Part shown: piece by piece, positions 26,307-35,408 of the stretch | Position numbering within the stretch: position 1 is the first letter of the stretch | Layout: the number at the start of each line of letters is the position of its first letter | NCBI RefSeq assembly: GCF_003024515.2 | Contig: NZ_PYIX02000038.1 | Coordinates: 1-42,492, forward strand | DNA length: 42,492 nt | Direction of reading: 5' to 3' | Source: Acinetobacter sichuanensis | GTDB lineage: Bacteria; Pseudomonadota; Gammaproteobacteria; Pseudomonadales; Moraxellaceae | Position numbers and translations under genes: made by a program | The notes under the pieces: model-generated | What the model saw: the letters and a program-made list of their open reading frames with translations, nothing else | Told to the model about the DNA's origin: nothing | Database searches by the model: none

Positions 26307-27863
26307 ATGGAAGATGTAAAAAAAGAGGAAAAAACGATACGTTGGGGGGTCTTTGCTCCAATGTTTTTATTTGTTTTTTCTGCGGTGATTTTAGGTATTT
26401 TTCATAGTGAAATGTTGATTGCCTTAACCAAAGATTTTTTTAATTGGTCGTTGCAAAGTTTTGGCTGGTTATATCAATGGATTTCAATTATTGCTCTTAT
26501 TTTAGTGGGTGTAATAATGATATCGCGTTATGGAAACCTACGTATTGGCGGTAAAGATGCCCAAGCCAACATGAGTTTTGGGCGCTGGTTTGCAATGGCA
26601 TTGAGTAGTGGTATTGCAACAGGTTTAATTACTTATGGTGCAAATGAGCCAATTATTTATTTTGGTAATATTTATGGTGAGTTGAATCATGTACCTGTTG
26701 AACCTCATACGCATTATGCTGCTATTTGGGCATTAGGTCGTTCATTTTATAATTGGGGTTTTATTCCTTATGCAATGTATACCTTATCAGGCTTAATCGC
26801 TGCTTATATGTATTTCAATAAAAAGCGTGGATTGACAGTATCTGCGACTTTAGAGCCGATATTAGGTCAATATGCCCAAAATAAATTTGTGGCAAATTTT
26901 ATTGATGTATTTTCTACATTAGCGATTGTACTTGCTCTTGCATCAGGTTTAGGAACAGGTTTAACAGTTGTTGCTACAGGTTTGAAAATTGCTTATGGCA
27001 TTCATATTACAACGACAGTATTTGTTGTATTAGGTGTAATGACAACAGCGTTATTCACATTCTCATCTTATTTAGGACTAGATAAAGGTTTTAAAGTTTT
27101 AGCAAATATAAAATCAAAAGTTTTATATTTCTTACTTATGCTTTTATTTATTACAGGTCCAACGATTTATATTCTAAAAACCTCAACAGCTGGAATGGCT
27201 GTATGGTTAGATAACTTCTTTTTATGGGGATTAGATCCAGGTGATATTGGTGGCGTCGAGTTAACACAATGGTGGACATTATTTGACTGGGCAATGTGGA
27301 TTGCGTATGCACCATTGATGGGATTATTCCTTGCCATGATTGCTTATGGTCGTACATTAAAAGAATTTATTATTGTCAATTGGATTCTACCTTCTTGTTT
27401 TGCTTTGATTTGGTTTGCAATTTGGGGCGGAACCTCATTATATCTACAAGAAAGCAATGTTTTAAATTTAGTTCAAATTATTAAAGATAATGGTGCTGTA
27501 TCTGGTTTATGGGCATTTTTACAACATCTTCCTTTTAAACTAGGTGTAGTGATCGTGCCATTAATTCTTGTACTTAGTTTATTTGCTTATGCTGTTGCTG
27601 CAAATAGTGTAACAACCACTATTGCAGGAATGTGTACTAAAGATGTACCAATTGGTGAAGAAGCACCTGCTTATCAACGTATTATTTGGGGCACATTAAT
27701 TGGATCAATTGCGATTATTATGAGTGTTTTTGGGGGTGGTGAGCAAGGGATTGATGGCATTAAGTTTTTAGCTGCATGCGGTGGTTTCTGCGTACTATTT
27801 ATATTTATGTTGCAAGTGTTGTCGATTATTAAAATTTTCTTTTATGACAAACCTGTTGAGTAA
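26307..27863 (+). CDS. BCCT-family betaine/carnitine/choline-type transporter
   Basis: The 518-residue membrane protein has about 12 transmembrane segments. The BCCT signature is in WWTLFDWAMWIAYAPLMG, followed by the loop GRTLKEFI. The substrate-region helix 3 reads SSGIATGLITYGANEP, differing from the GMGIGL of sodium-coupled BetP. The family carries quaternary ammonium compounds such as betaine, choline and carnitine across the inner membrane. Here the neighbours are a MIO-less lyase and hut genes, and a HutC-type palindrome lies upstream. The likely cargo is a trimethylated histidine (hercynine or ergothioneine); this is inference. It begins at ATG 26307 with AAAGGATGAG upstream. Confidence 0.9.
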   Translation: MEDVKKEEKTIRWGVFAPMFLFVFSAVILGIFHSEMLIALTKDFFNWSLQSFGWLYQWISIIALILVGVIMISRYGNLRIGGKDAQANMSFGRWFAMALSSGIATGLITYGANEPIIYFGNIYGELNHVPVEPHTHYAAIWALGRSFYNWGFIPYAMYTLSGLIAAYMYFNKKRGLTVSATLEPILGQYAQNKFVANFIDVFSTLAIVLALASGLGTGLTVVATGLKIAYGIHITTTVFVVLGVMTTALFTFSSYLGLDKGFKVLANIKSKVLYFLLMLLFITGPTIYILKTSTAGMAVWLDNFFLWGLDPGDIGGVELTQWWTLFDWAMWIAYAPLMGLFLAMIAYGRTLKEFIIVNWILPSCFALIWFAIWGGTSLYLQESNVLNLVQIIKDNGAVSGLWAFLQHLPFKLGVVIVPLILVLSLFAYAVAANSVTTTIAGMCTKDVPIGEEAPAYQRIIWGTLIGSIAIIMSVFGGGEQGIDGIKFLAACGGFCVLFIFMLQVLSIIKIFFYDKPVE

Positions 27864-27874
27864 CACTCACTCGC

Positions 27875-27920
27875 TTTCTGATCAGATTGAATGGGCAGTC
27901 TGATCAGAAATTTCTCTTTT
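27875..27920 (+). terminator. Hairpin terminator after the BCCT gene
   Basis: TTTCTGATCAGA (27875-27886) pairs with TCTGATCAGAAA (27899-27910), a 12-bp stem. TTTCTCTTTT follows, so termination is probable. Confidence 0.65.
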
Positions 27921-27935
27921 AAAATCAATTTTAAA

Positions 27936-27976
27936 TTTTGACATTCGTTCTGGCGAAGAGCGAAGCTTTGTCAAAA
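27936..27976. repeat. Imperfect hairpin upstream of the porin gene
   Basis: TTTTGACA (27936-27943) pairs with TGTCAAAA (27969-27976) over a loop that holds TTCG and CGAA repeats able to extend the stem. It lies 35 bases before the porin ATG. Confidence 0.4.
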
Positions 27977-28011
27977 TAAAGTACAATGATACAGATACTT
28001 AGGGATTAAGT

Positions 28012-29247
28012 ATGGATATTTTATCGAAATTTTTTATATATGCGGACTTATCATTAAAAGATGATAAATTAAAATTAGCTTCTGTTTTCTTATTTGCTTC
28101 CTCATGCTTTTTTTCAAGCTTGAGTTATGCTGATGATGTGGTAGAAGAAAGTTTAACACAGAAAAATCGTATAGATTTGGGTGGTGCTATACGAATGCGA
28201 TTTGATTATGATCCTGACCGTGATATTCGAAAACTAAGTTTTGATACTGCAATTGTAAATTTAGATTTTTATTATGATCAATTCTCAGGGCATGTTGAAC
28301 ATCGTATATTAGGTGGAGCATACCCTTATACTTATACTGATCATATTGGAGATATTAACTTCACAAAGAAAGCTTATTTAGAATATACAGTAGATAAAGA
28401 GCAAGCCATTCAAGTGGGTTTAAATCAAGTACCTATTGGTTTTCAGCCTTATTATACGAGTACTGTTATTGAATCTATAGCATATATTGCAGGGATTGAG
28501 GATTTATATCGCTTAGGTGTGAAATATGATTATAAAAATGAAAATCATGAATTTTTAGCAGCTTACTATGCTGCAAATCCTTGGCAAGGTAAGGGGACAA
28601 GTCGTGGTACTTACTATTCTAATCAGATTGTTTCAGCAGATGATAGTTTAGAAAATGGTACACATTATGAAGAGAAAGATGCTCTTGCAGTACAATATAA
28701 TTATACTCAAAAAGCTGATCATTGGATTTCAAACTATGGTGTGTCAGGTTATTATTCAAAATTAAAATCAAAAAGTGATTTTGATGAAAATAATGGTGAA
28801 CGGAAAGTCATTGGATTACATTATGGCTTAAATAATGATCGATTTAGTTTAAAATTAATTAGTTTATATAATCATATTGATACGCCATTCACTCAAACTA
28901 CTTTAGGTTCTTATGATGGGACATTTAATATTGCCAATCAAGGTGTGATTAGTAGTATTGATATCAATTATAAAATTCCAAAATTAAATATAAAAGACAT
29001 TAATGATTTTAATGTTTATGGGCATTATAGTCGTTATGACAAATCCAAAAAGGATTTCTTAGATTCACAGCAATTTGTGCTTGGGTCTGCATTTACCTTC
29101 AAAAAAAATATTTACATCGCTACAGAATGGTTATTTGGCAAAAATAATCCATATATTGGAGGAAGTGATTATGGGCAAAGCTTGGCTATTGGTGGAAGTA
29201 ATCAATGGGAAAATCAAGTCAATATAAATATTGGATATTATTTTTAA
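28012..29247 (+). CDS. Outer-membrane porin, beta-barrel type
   Basis: The 411-residue protein has an unusually long N-terminal region: about 22 residues, then a hydrophobic signal segment ending SLSYA near residue 40. A barrel domain follows that begins IDLGGAIRMRFDYD, has many alternating aromatic strands, and ends in NINIGYYF, the aromatic outer-membrane signal. It resembles phosphate- or carbohydrate-selective porins only in general. Its place after the BCCT gene suggests a channel for the same cationic or zwitterionic solute. No cleavable start nearer to the signal segment with ATG was found, so the long leader may be real. Confidence 0.7.
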   Translation: MDILSKFFIYADLSLKDDKLKLASVFLFASSCFFSSLSYADDVVEESLTQKNRIDLGGAIRMRFDYDPDRDIRKLSFDTAIVNLDFYYDQFSGHVEHRILGGAYPYTYTDHIGDINFTKKAYLEYTVDKEQAIQVGLNQVPIGFQPYYTSTVIESIAYIAGIEDLYRLGVKYDYKNENHEFLAAYYAANPWQGKGTSRGTYYSNQIVSADDSLENGTHYEEKDALAVQYNYTQKADHWISNYGVSGYYSKLKSKSDFDENNGERKVIGLHYGLNNDRFSLKLISLYNHIDTPFTQTTLGSYDGTFNIANQGVISSIDINYKIPKLNIKDINDFNVYGHYSRYDKSKKDFLDSQQFVLGSAFTFKKNIYIATEWLFGKNNPYIGGSDYGQSLAIGGSNQWENQVNINIGYYF

Positions 29248-29268
29248 CTAAGAGCATAAATATAAGTC

Positions 29269-29298
29269 AACTATAGGGTTTATGCGCTATAGTTTTTT
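29269..29298 (+). terminator. Intrinsic terminator after the porin
   Basis: AACTATAG (29269-29276) pairs with CTATAGTT (29287-29294), followed by a T run through 29298. It separates this plus-strand unit from the convergent CoA-transferase gene. Confidence 0.7.
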
Positions 29299-29437
29299 CA
29301 ACTTTTATAGAAGATGTATTTTGTCTAGAATAAAATTTGCAATGCAAAATTTGAAGATTAGTCTAAATACATTCTTCTGTCACTAATAAGTATTTAATAG
29401 CTTATTTTTCCTTTATTTAGTCCGTCATAACTAAATC

Positions 29438-30703
29438 CTATTTAACTTGTTTTAATATATAAGCCTGAAAGGATAATTCATCTTGTAAACTGGGTTCAGC
29501 AATAGCAATCATGCGCTGAATACGTTGAGAAATAGACAAGCCACGTAAATCTGCAACACCATATTCAGTGACGATAAAACCGACATCGCTACGTGGTGTT
29601 GATACAGGACCTTGTAGCTGTGGTACGATCCTAGAGAATCCTTTACTTGAAGCAGGTAATGCGATAATAGAAGCACCATTTTGTGATTGATTGGCAGCAC
29701 GAATAAAATCTAAAGCACCACCAACTGCGCCAACATAAGTTTGATTCAGTACCTCAGCATTGACTTGCCCTGTGAGATCAACCTCAATAGCCGAATTGAT
29801 TGCAATAAATTGTTTGATTGCTGCCAGAACAGCAGGATGATGAGTATATTCTGTTGGACGGAGTTGTACTTCTACACGATTTTGAACAAATTGGTGTAAT
29901 TGATGAGAACCAGTAATGAGTCCAGTGATGGTTTGACCACAATCAAAACTCTTTTTCTCATTTGTGATGACACCTGTTTGCATTAACTGTGCAACACCAT
30001 CACTGATCATTCCTGAGTGAATACCTAAGTGTTGATGTTGGTCAAGTGCTTGTAAGATTGACTCAGGAATCGTGCCAAGTCCAATTTGTAAAGTCGAACC
30101 ATCATCGATTAAAGAAGCTACATTTTTAGCAATCTTTTGTTCAGTTTCAGTAGCTAGGGTAAACCGTTTTGAGATAATTGGACGATCTGTATAAAGCATA
30201 AGGTCAAAATCGTCTTCAGTTAAGTAGTCATTTGCATATACCCACGGGGCTTGTTGATTGACTTCTGCAATAACAACACGTGCCTGTCGAATTGCTGATC
30301 TTAAATAATCTTGTGCAAGGCTATAACTATATTGACCATGTGCATTTGCAGAAGATACTTGAATTAAAACCACATCAACTTTTAATTTTTGTTGCTCGAT
30401 CAATGTTGGTAATTGTGAATAATGGAAGGGTAGAATATCTAAACAATGTTGTTGTGCCAACATACGATTATATCCAGCACCACAATAGCTAGAATATTGA
30501 ATCTGATCTGAATATTCAGCCAAGCAAGTTGGATATTCTGAAATTCCTAAAAAGACATTAAATCGACCGATTTGTGCTCGATTTTGCATTAAATATTCTG
30601 TCAAAGTCGTTGGTTCGGCTTGTGCTTGCCCCCAAACCACACAATCATTCGGAGAAATAAACTCAGCTAGATTCAATTGTGTAATATCATAAATTTTTTT
30701 CAT
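29438..30703 (-). CDS. Acetyl-CoA hydrolase/CoA-transferase family protein
   Basis: The 421-residue protein belongs to the acetyl-CoA hydrolase/4-hydroxybutyrate CoA-transferase family. It has the CoA-binding segment LQIGLGTIPESILQAL and the late segment EYGVADLRGLSISQRI. The region GAVGGALDFIRAA follows the usual place of the active-site Glu. It would move CoA between short acyl groups or hydrolyse an acyl-CoA; the acids are unknown. It is distinct from the two-subunit 3-oxoacid CoA-transferase type. On the minus strand it follows the MFS gene by 180 bases and may share its transcript. Confidence 0.85.
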   Translation of the reverse strand: MKKIYDITQLNLAEFISPNDCVVWGQAQAEPTTLTEYLMQNRAQIGRFNVFLGISEYPTCLAEYSDQIQYSSYCGAGYNRMLAQQHCLDILPFHYSQLPTLIEQQKLKVDVVLIQVSSANAHGQYSYSLAQDYLRSAIRQARVVIAEVNQQAPWVYANDYLTEDDFDLMLYTDRPIISKRFTLATETEQKIAKNVASLIDDGSTLQIGLGTIPESILQALDQHQHLGIHSGMISDGVAQLMQTGVITNEKKSFDCGQTITGLITGSHQLHQFVQNRVEVQLRPTEYTHHPAVLAAIKQFIAINSAIEVDLTGQVNAEVLNQTYVGAVGGALDFIRAANQSQNGASIIALPASSKGFSRIVPQLQGPVSTPRSDVGFIVTEYGVADLRGLSISQRIQRMIAIAEPSLQDELSFQAYILKQVK

Positions 30704-30883
30704 CTTTGAGCTTTACATTGAGTATCGTAGGTATAGAGGTATGCATTGGATTTAGAACAATATCGTATGCTATTTTGATTGAGACCATGCTGTGTTTAAG
30801 TCATGAAAATAGTTGGAAATATTGCCTAAAATTCAAATTAGTTCAGGCAATATTTCCATGATTCAATTTATGAAAAATAAATT

Positions 30884-32173
30884 TTAAGCTGATTCATGTG
30901 ATTGGATCGTTTCTGTTGATTCATTCTTTTCTTTATGCAATGTACCTATTTTTCGTGGCGCTGTTTCTCTGATAAATAAACTGACTATCATGCCCACCAC
31001 AGTACCAACCAGACTTAGATAAAAAATATTTTGAATACCATAATGTTCTGCAACTAAGCCAGACAATACAGGGGCGATGCCACCACCAAAAATTTCACCT
31101 GCACCAACGACTAAGCCAATTGAAGATGCAACCAGTCCAGCAGGTGCTGATTCTGCTGCAATTGGTCCTGAAAGTAGTGCAATTAGACCTAAACTGAAAA
31201 AAGATAAGGCAAAAAGTAAAATAAATAAACTTGAGATGGATGCTGCTGAATTGGCAAATAAAACAATAAAAATGGTAGAACCAAGAAAACTCAATACTGC
31301 ACTTAAACGACGACCGAACCAGTCGGAAAAGGCAGGTACAAGGAATTGACCAAGGAAGCCGCCAAAACCAATTGCAGACACTACAAAACCCATTTGTTGT
31401 ATATTCAGTTTAAGATAGTTTTCTAGGTATAACGGTACCATCGCACTGATCACAAAAACACAAGACATGGTGCAAAATAAGCCGATCATACTTAGCAGAA
31501 TATTGCGGGTTTTCAAGATCACAGACCAATTGACTTTTTCTTGTTTGGTTTCTTTTTTTTCAGTAATAAGTAGTTTGCCACCCTGAGTTTGTTCAGGTTC
31601 TCGCAAAATGAAAAATAGAAAAATGACTAGAACAAAACCTGGAATCGCCACAACCCAAAATACCTCACGCCATGAGGGCAAAAATAACATTAATTGTGTG
31701 GCGATAATGGGTCCTAAACCTAGACCAAACAATGCAAATCCACTTTGTTGCAAGCCTTGTAAAGTCCCACGGCGCGAAGGTTTTGCCGCTACAGCCGTTG
31801 CTGCAAAACTGGTTGGACAAAACGCACCTTCAGAAATACCCATCAAAGCCCGAATCAGAATTAAACTGGTCAATCCCATTGCAGCACCTGAAAAACCAGA
31901 AGCCAACGAAAAAATCACTAAAGAAATCAGTAGGATTTTACGATGTCCAATTTTGTCAGAAAGATGCCCTGAGAAAATCGAAAAAATGCCCCAAGTAATA
32001 CCTAACGCACCAAAGATTAGACCGACATCCTGATAATTAAGGGAGAGGTCTTTCATGATTGAAGGCAGGAGTGGTGCAATGATCCAACGGTCTAAACCGA
32101 CCAAACCAAAACCTAAGGTCAGCAGTAAAACGATCTTCCATTCATAGGAAGTGTCCCATTTTTGAATATCCAT
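30884..32173 (-). CDS. MFS transporter
   Basis: The 429-residue protein has 12 predicted transmembrane segments. The MFS loop motif GHLSDKIGHRK lies between segments 2 and 3, and its repeat FSDWFGRR between 8 and 9. Asp28 and Arg29 in LDRWIIAP resemble the charged pair in segment 1 of aromatic-acid and anion symporters. The gene is divergent from the hydroquinone operon, so the substrate is probably an aromatic compound, acid or ring-cleavage product. The exact cargo is not shown by the sequence. Confidence 0.85.
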   Translation of the reverse strand: MDIQKWDTSYEWKIVLLLTLGFGLVGLDRWIIAPLLPSIMKDLSLNYQDVGLIFGALGITWGIFSIFSGHLSDKIGHRKILLISLVIFSLASGFSGAAMGLTSLILIRALMGISEGAFCPTSFAATAVAAKPSRRGTLQGLQQSGFALFGLGLGPIIATQLMLFLPSWREVFWVVAIPGFVLVIFLFFILREPEQTQGGKLLITEKKETKQEKVNWSVILKTRNILLSMIGLFCTMSCVFVISAMVPLYLENYLKLNIQQMGFVVSAIGFGGFLGQFLVPAFSDWFGRRLSAVLSFLGSTIFIVLFANSAASISSLFILLFALSFFSLGLIALLSGPIAAESAPAGLVASSIGLVVGAGEIFGGGIAPVLSGLVAEHYGIQNIFYLSLVGTVVGMIVSLFIRETAPRKIGTLHKEKNESTETIQSHESA

Positions 32174-32364
32174 ATGTATTTCCTAATTATCATGAGTAAG
32201 CGTTCCTGTTACTCATTTACGTTTTTCTCGGAAATCGATTATAGAAAGATATTTTGTGCTTGATTGTTTGAAAATAACGAACATTCATGTCGAAAAAGTG
32301 CTTATTGTTCATTCGTTAAACATCCCTTAATTTTGAAATAGGAAATTTGCAAAGGGAACAACAA
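32174..32364. promoter_or_regulatory. Divergent promoter region, MFS and hydroquinone operons
   Basis: This 191-base region lies between divergent units. It contains GAACATT (32279-32285) and, 18 bases on, ATTGTTC (32304-32310), an imperfect inverted repeat that could be a regulator site. No regulator gene for this cluster is in the window. Confidence 0.4.
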
Positions 32365-32856
32365 ATGACTGCTTACACAACAAAATTTGGTAGTTTGAAA
32401 GACTACGAAAAAGGATCAATCCAAATTGTTCAGGGTGAAGCAACCAATTACGCTTTTTCAAATGTATTTGAAGTTGCTGAGCATGCAACAGCCTATGACA
32501 AAATTGTGGTCGGTCTCAATCAAAAGTATGTGATTGAAACTGTGCGTGCTGAAGGTCAGTCAGTATGGTACACCGCTTCTCATGATGAGTTTGTGGTGGT
32601 GATGGATGGAGAAGTTCGTGTTGATTTCCTTAAGCTAAAAAGCACAGTGAATGTTGAAATAGAAGGAACACAGCTTGCTGGTGAACTACCTGATGGTACA
32701 CCGATGGGTTATGTTGTACTCAAAAAAGGTCATCAAGCAATTTTACCAGCAGGTTCAGCTTATCGTTTTGAAGCAAATGATCCTTCTGTTTTATTAATCC
32801 AAACAATCAAGGGACCATTATCATTAGAAAAATGGTCAGAAATTTGTTTGAAATAA
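32365..32856 (+). CDS. hapC: Hydroquinone 1,2-dioxygenase, small subunit
   Basis: The protein, 163 residues from the ATG at 32365 (MTAYTTKFGSL), is a cupin-like protein. It matches the small subunit of the two-component Fe(II) hydroquinone dioxygenases (HapC, PnpC, HqdA). The start is chosen over an in-frame TTG at 32347 because AAAGGGA lies 7 bases upstream. The larger catalytic subunit follows 21 bases after the stop. The pair opens hydroquinone to 4-hydroxymuconic semialdehyde. The gene order from here on is the same as the hapC-D-E-F-G order of Pseudomonas fluorescens ACB, as I recall it. Confidence 0.85.
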   Translation: MTAYTTKFGSLKDYEKGSIQIVQGEATNYAFSNVFEVAEHATAYDKIVVGLNQKYVIETVRAEGQSVWYTASHDEFVVVMDGEVRVDFLKLKSTVNVEIEGTQLAGELPDGTPMGYVVLKKGHQAILPAGSAYRFEANDPSVLLIQTIKGPLSLEKWSEICLK

Positions 32857-32877
32857 TCATATTCAAGGAAGAATACT

Positions 32878-33873
32878 ATGAATCAAATTGCACACATCGA
32901 TCAAGTTGAAGTAACGGGCAAAGATGCTATTACGGGTTATCAGGCATTTAAACTGGGTAATTTCTCTATCACTCGTGATGAATATTTTGCCAAAGTCACA
33001 TGGGTAGCAAAAGGTCAGGAACATTCACACCTGATGTCTGTAGATGCCTTTTTACGTGCCATCATGCGTGATGTTGCATGGGGTTTTTTCTATGGTTGGG
33101 TCAACTTTGACCACGTCATTGGCACACAAAACCACTATGGTAGTGTAGATTTTTACGCAGGGACTTTTAATGGTGTATTAAAAGATGCTGGCGTGGATTA
33201 TGTGGAAAATTTTGCTACACCTAAAATCATGGCAACTTTTAAAGCCATTTTACATGATTGGGTAAATGCAGGTTTTGATCCATTTGCTGCACCTGAAGAA
33301 ACTGGTTCTGCATTTGGTCGTAAAAATGGTGAAAATATTGAAGCCATTGATCGTTACCGTATCGCGACTAAACGTATGCCAAGTTTAGAAGGGGATTCTC
33401 CACTTCGTGATGATCTGGAGATCAATCGTCAGTTTGCTGATGTAAATCAAGATGAGCCATTAATTCATTGTGAACCTGGTTTTGAAGGTCAATTGGGTGG
33501 TTTTAATTTATTTAAATACTTGTCGCGTTCGGATGTAACTTGGAACCCATCGGTGACTTCCGTGTGTAAAGCAAGCTTATTTTGCCCAACCACAGAAGAA
33601 TATATTTTGCCTATTTTCCATGGCAATGACCGTGTTGAATGGTTTATGCAGTTCTCAGACGAAATCACTTGGGATATCGGCGATAAAGTCGATGGCGCGC
33701 CAATCGCTCGTATTGTCATGAAGCCAGGCGATATTTGCGCAATGCCAGCAAATATTCGTCACCAAGGTTATTCAACTAAACGTTCAATGTTATTGGTTTG
33801 GGAAAATGCAACACCTGATTTACCAGAAAAATTTGCATCAGGTGAATTAGCTCCTTATCCAGTGGCGTTCTAA
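32878..33873 (+). CDS. hapD: Hydroquinone 1,2-dioxygenase, large subunit
   Basis: The 331-residue protein matches the large catalytic subunit of two-component hydroquinone dioxygenases (HapD, PnpD, HqdB). It holds the cupin-type Fe(II) site, with His residues in LPIFHGNDRVEWFMQF and ANIRHQGYSTKRSML, and typical segments such as DVAWGFFYGWVNFDHV. It cleaves the ring of hydroquinone with O2 in the cytoplasm. An AAGGAAG ribosome-binding site precedes the start. It is the second gene of a tight operon; a hairpin follows it before the dehydrogenase gene. Confidence 0.92.
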   Translation: MNQIAHIDQVEVTGKDAITGYQAFKLGNFSITRDEYFAKVTWVAKGQEHSHLMSVDAFLRAIMRDVAWGFFYGWVNFDHVIGTQNHYGSVDFYAGTFNGVLKDAGVDYVENFATPKIMATFKAILHDWVNAGFDPFAAPEETGSAFGRKNGENIEAIDRYRIATKRMPSLEGDSPLRDDLEINRQFADVNQDEPLIHCEPGFEGQLGGFNLFKYLSRSDVTWNPSVTSVCKASLFCPTTEEYILPIFHGNDRVEWFMQFSDEITWDIGDKVDGAPIARIVMKPGDICAMPANIRHQGYSTKRSMLLVWENATPDLPEKFASGELAPYPVAF

Positions 33874-33893
33874 TCTCTCTATTCCTATCCAAA

Positions 33894-33915
33894 ACAGGGC
33901 GTGTTCTCGCCCTGT
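33894..33915. repeat. Intercistronic hairpin after hapD
   Basis: ACAGGGCG (33894-33901) pairs with CGCCCTGT (33908-33915) around TGTTCT. It is GC-rich for this genome and has no U-tract. It may stabilise the dioxygenase mRNA relative to downstream genes. Confidence 0.6.
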
Positions 33916-33938
33916 CATTTCTAAAATTTAGGTTAAAT

Positions 33939-35408
33939 ATGAATAATCAATTATTTATTAACGGGCAATTTGTGCCTGCAAAAAGTGGCAATACCATTGA
34001 TGTATTAAACCCTGCCAATGGTGAATTGATTACCAAAATTGCAGCAGCCGAAGCCGAAGATATTGATCTTGCTGTAGAAGCGGCAAAAAATGCATTTCCT
34101 GCATGGTCAGAAATGCCAGCGGCTGAACGTGGACATTTACTATTAAAATTAGCTGATTTAATTGAAGAAAACTTAGAAGAACTCGCTCAATTAGAGTCTT
34201 TGGATACAGGTCATCCTATTCGTGATTCACGTCGTTTGGATGTTCCACGTACTGCAGCATGTTTCCGTTATTTCGGTGGCATTGCCGATAAAATTGAAGG
34301 TTCGGTCATTCCTGTTGAACAGGGTTTCCTGAACTATGTGGTACGTGAACCGATTGGTGTTGTTGGGCAAATTGTGCCTTGGAATTTCCCATTGATGTTT
34401 ACTAGCTGGAAGCTTGGACCTGCTTTGGCTGCTGGAAATACAGTGGTTTTAAAACCTTCAGAAATTACGCCACTTTCAACGTTAAAAATTGCTGAACTGA
34501 TTAAAAAAGCAGGTTTCCCAGATGGCGTTGTAAACGTCGTTCCTGGTTATGGGCAAACAGCAGGACAAAGCCTAGCTGAACATCCAGAAGTTGGGAAAAT
34601 TGCGTTTACAGGTTCAACTCGCACAGGGCAAGGCATCATCAATGCGTCATCTTCAAACTTAAAGCGTGTTCAACTTGAACTGGGTGGCAAAGGTGCAAAC
34701 ATTGTATTTGAAGATGCCAATATTGATGCAGCAGTGAATGGTGCAGCATGGGCGATTTTCCACAACCAAGGACAGGCATGTATTGCAGGTTCACGTTTGG
34801 TCTTGCATGAAAATATTGCAGATGCGTTTTTAGAAAAATTTATTAAGCTTGCAGCTTCTATTCGTCTGGGTGATCCAATGGATCCAAATACAGAAATGGG
34901 TCCTTTAACCTCTGAAGCACACCGTAATAAAGTTCTGTCTTATACCCAGATTGCCAAAGAACAAGGCGGTAAAGTACTGCTTGGTGGTGAAGTTCCAGCC
35001 GATCCAGCCTTACAAAATGGTTTCTATGTGATGCCAACGATTGTTGAAGCACAACCTTTTGACCGCGTGGCGCAAGAAGAAGTCTTTGGTCCATTTGTTA
35101 CTGTACTGCGCTTTAAAGATGATGCTGAAGCGCTCGAAATTGCCAACTGTACAGAATATGGTTTAGGCAGTGGTTTATGGACACAGAACATTCACCGTGC
35201 GCATAGCTTTGCTCGCAAAATTAAAGCTGGCATGTGCTGGATTAACAGTTATAAACGTGTGAATCCAGGTAGTCCGTTCGGTGGTATGGGTAAATCAGGT
35301 TACGGTCGTGAAATGGGCTTTGAGGCGATTCATGACTATACCGAAGCGAAATCGATCTGGGTCAATGTCGATGCAAAAATCCCGCCACATTTTCAGCGAG
35401 GTGAATAA
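33939..35408 (+). CDS. hapE: 4-hydroxymuconic semialdehyde dehydrogenase
   Basis: The 489-residue protein is an aldehyde dehydrogenase with catalytic Cys281 in NQGQACIAGS, Glu247 in LELGGK and Asn149 in PWNF. Its place between the hydroquinone dioxygenase and maleylacetate reductase genes indicates oxidation of 4-hydroxymuconic semialdehyde to maleylacetate, as HapE and PnpE do. Substrate is assigned by context; the family is broad. Its stop codon overlaps the next start (TAATG). Confidence 0.9.
   Translation: MNNQLFINGQFVPAKSGNTIDVLNPANGELITKIAAAEAEDIDLAVEAAKNAFPAWSEMPAAERGHLLLKLADLIEENLEELAQLESLDTGHPIRDSRRLDVPRTAACFRYFGGIADKIEGSVIPVEQGFLNYVVREPIGVVGQIVPWNFPLMFTSWKLGPALAAGNTVVLKPSEITPLSTLKIAELIKKAGFPDGVVNVVPGYGQTAGQSLAEHPEVGKIAFTGSTRTGQGIINASSSNLKRVQLELGGKGANIVFEDANIDAAVNGAAWAIFHNQGQACIAGSRLVLHENIADAFLEKFIKLAASIRLGDPMDPNTEMGPLTSEAHRNKVLSYTQIAKEQGGKVLLGGEVPADPALQNGFYVMPTIVEAQPFDRVAQEEVFGPFVTVLRFKDDAEALEIANCTEYGLGSGLWTQNIHRAHSFARKIKAGMCWINSYKRVNPGSPFGGMGKSGYGREMGFEAIHDYTEAKSIWVNVDAKIPPHFQRGE

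Noticed and set aside
29438..30703. 3-oxoadipate CoA-transferase for the hydroquinone pathway
   Set aside because: It is a single-chain acetyl-CoA hydrolase-type protein; the two-subunit type begins at 42423 instead.
31608..32033. 141-codon plus-strand reading frame inside the MFS gene
   Set aside because: It is antisense to a well-supported membrane protein and has no plausible domain; the lysine- and proline-rich product is typical of a shadow frame.
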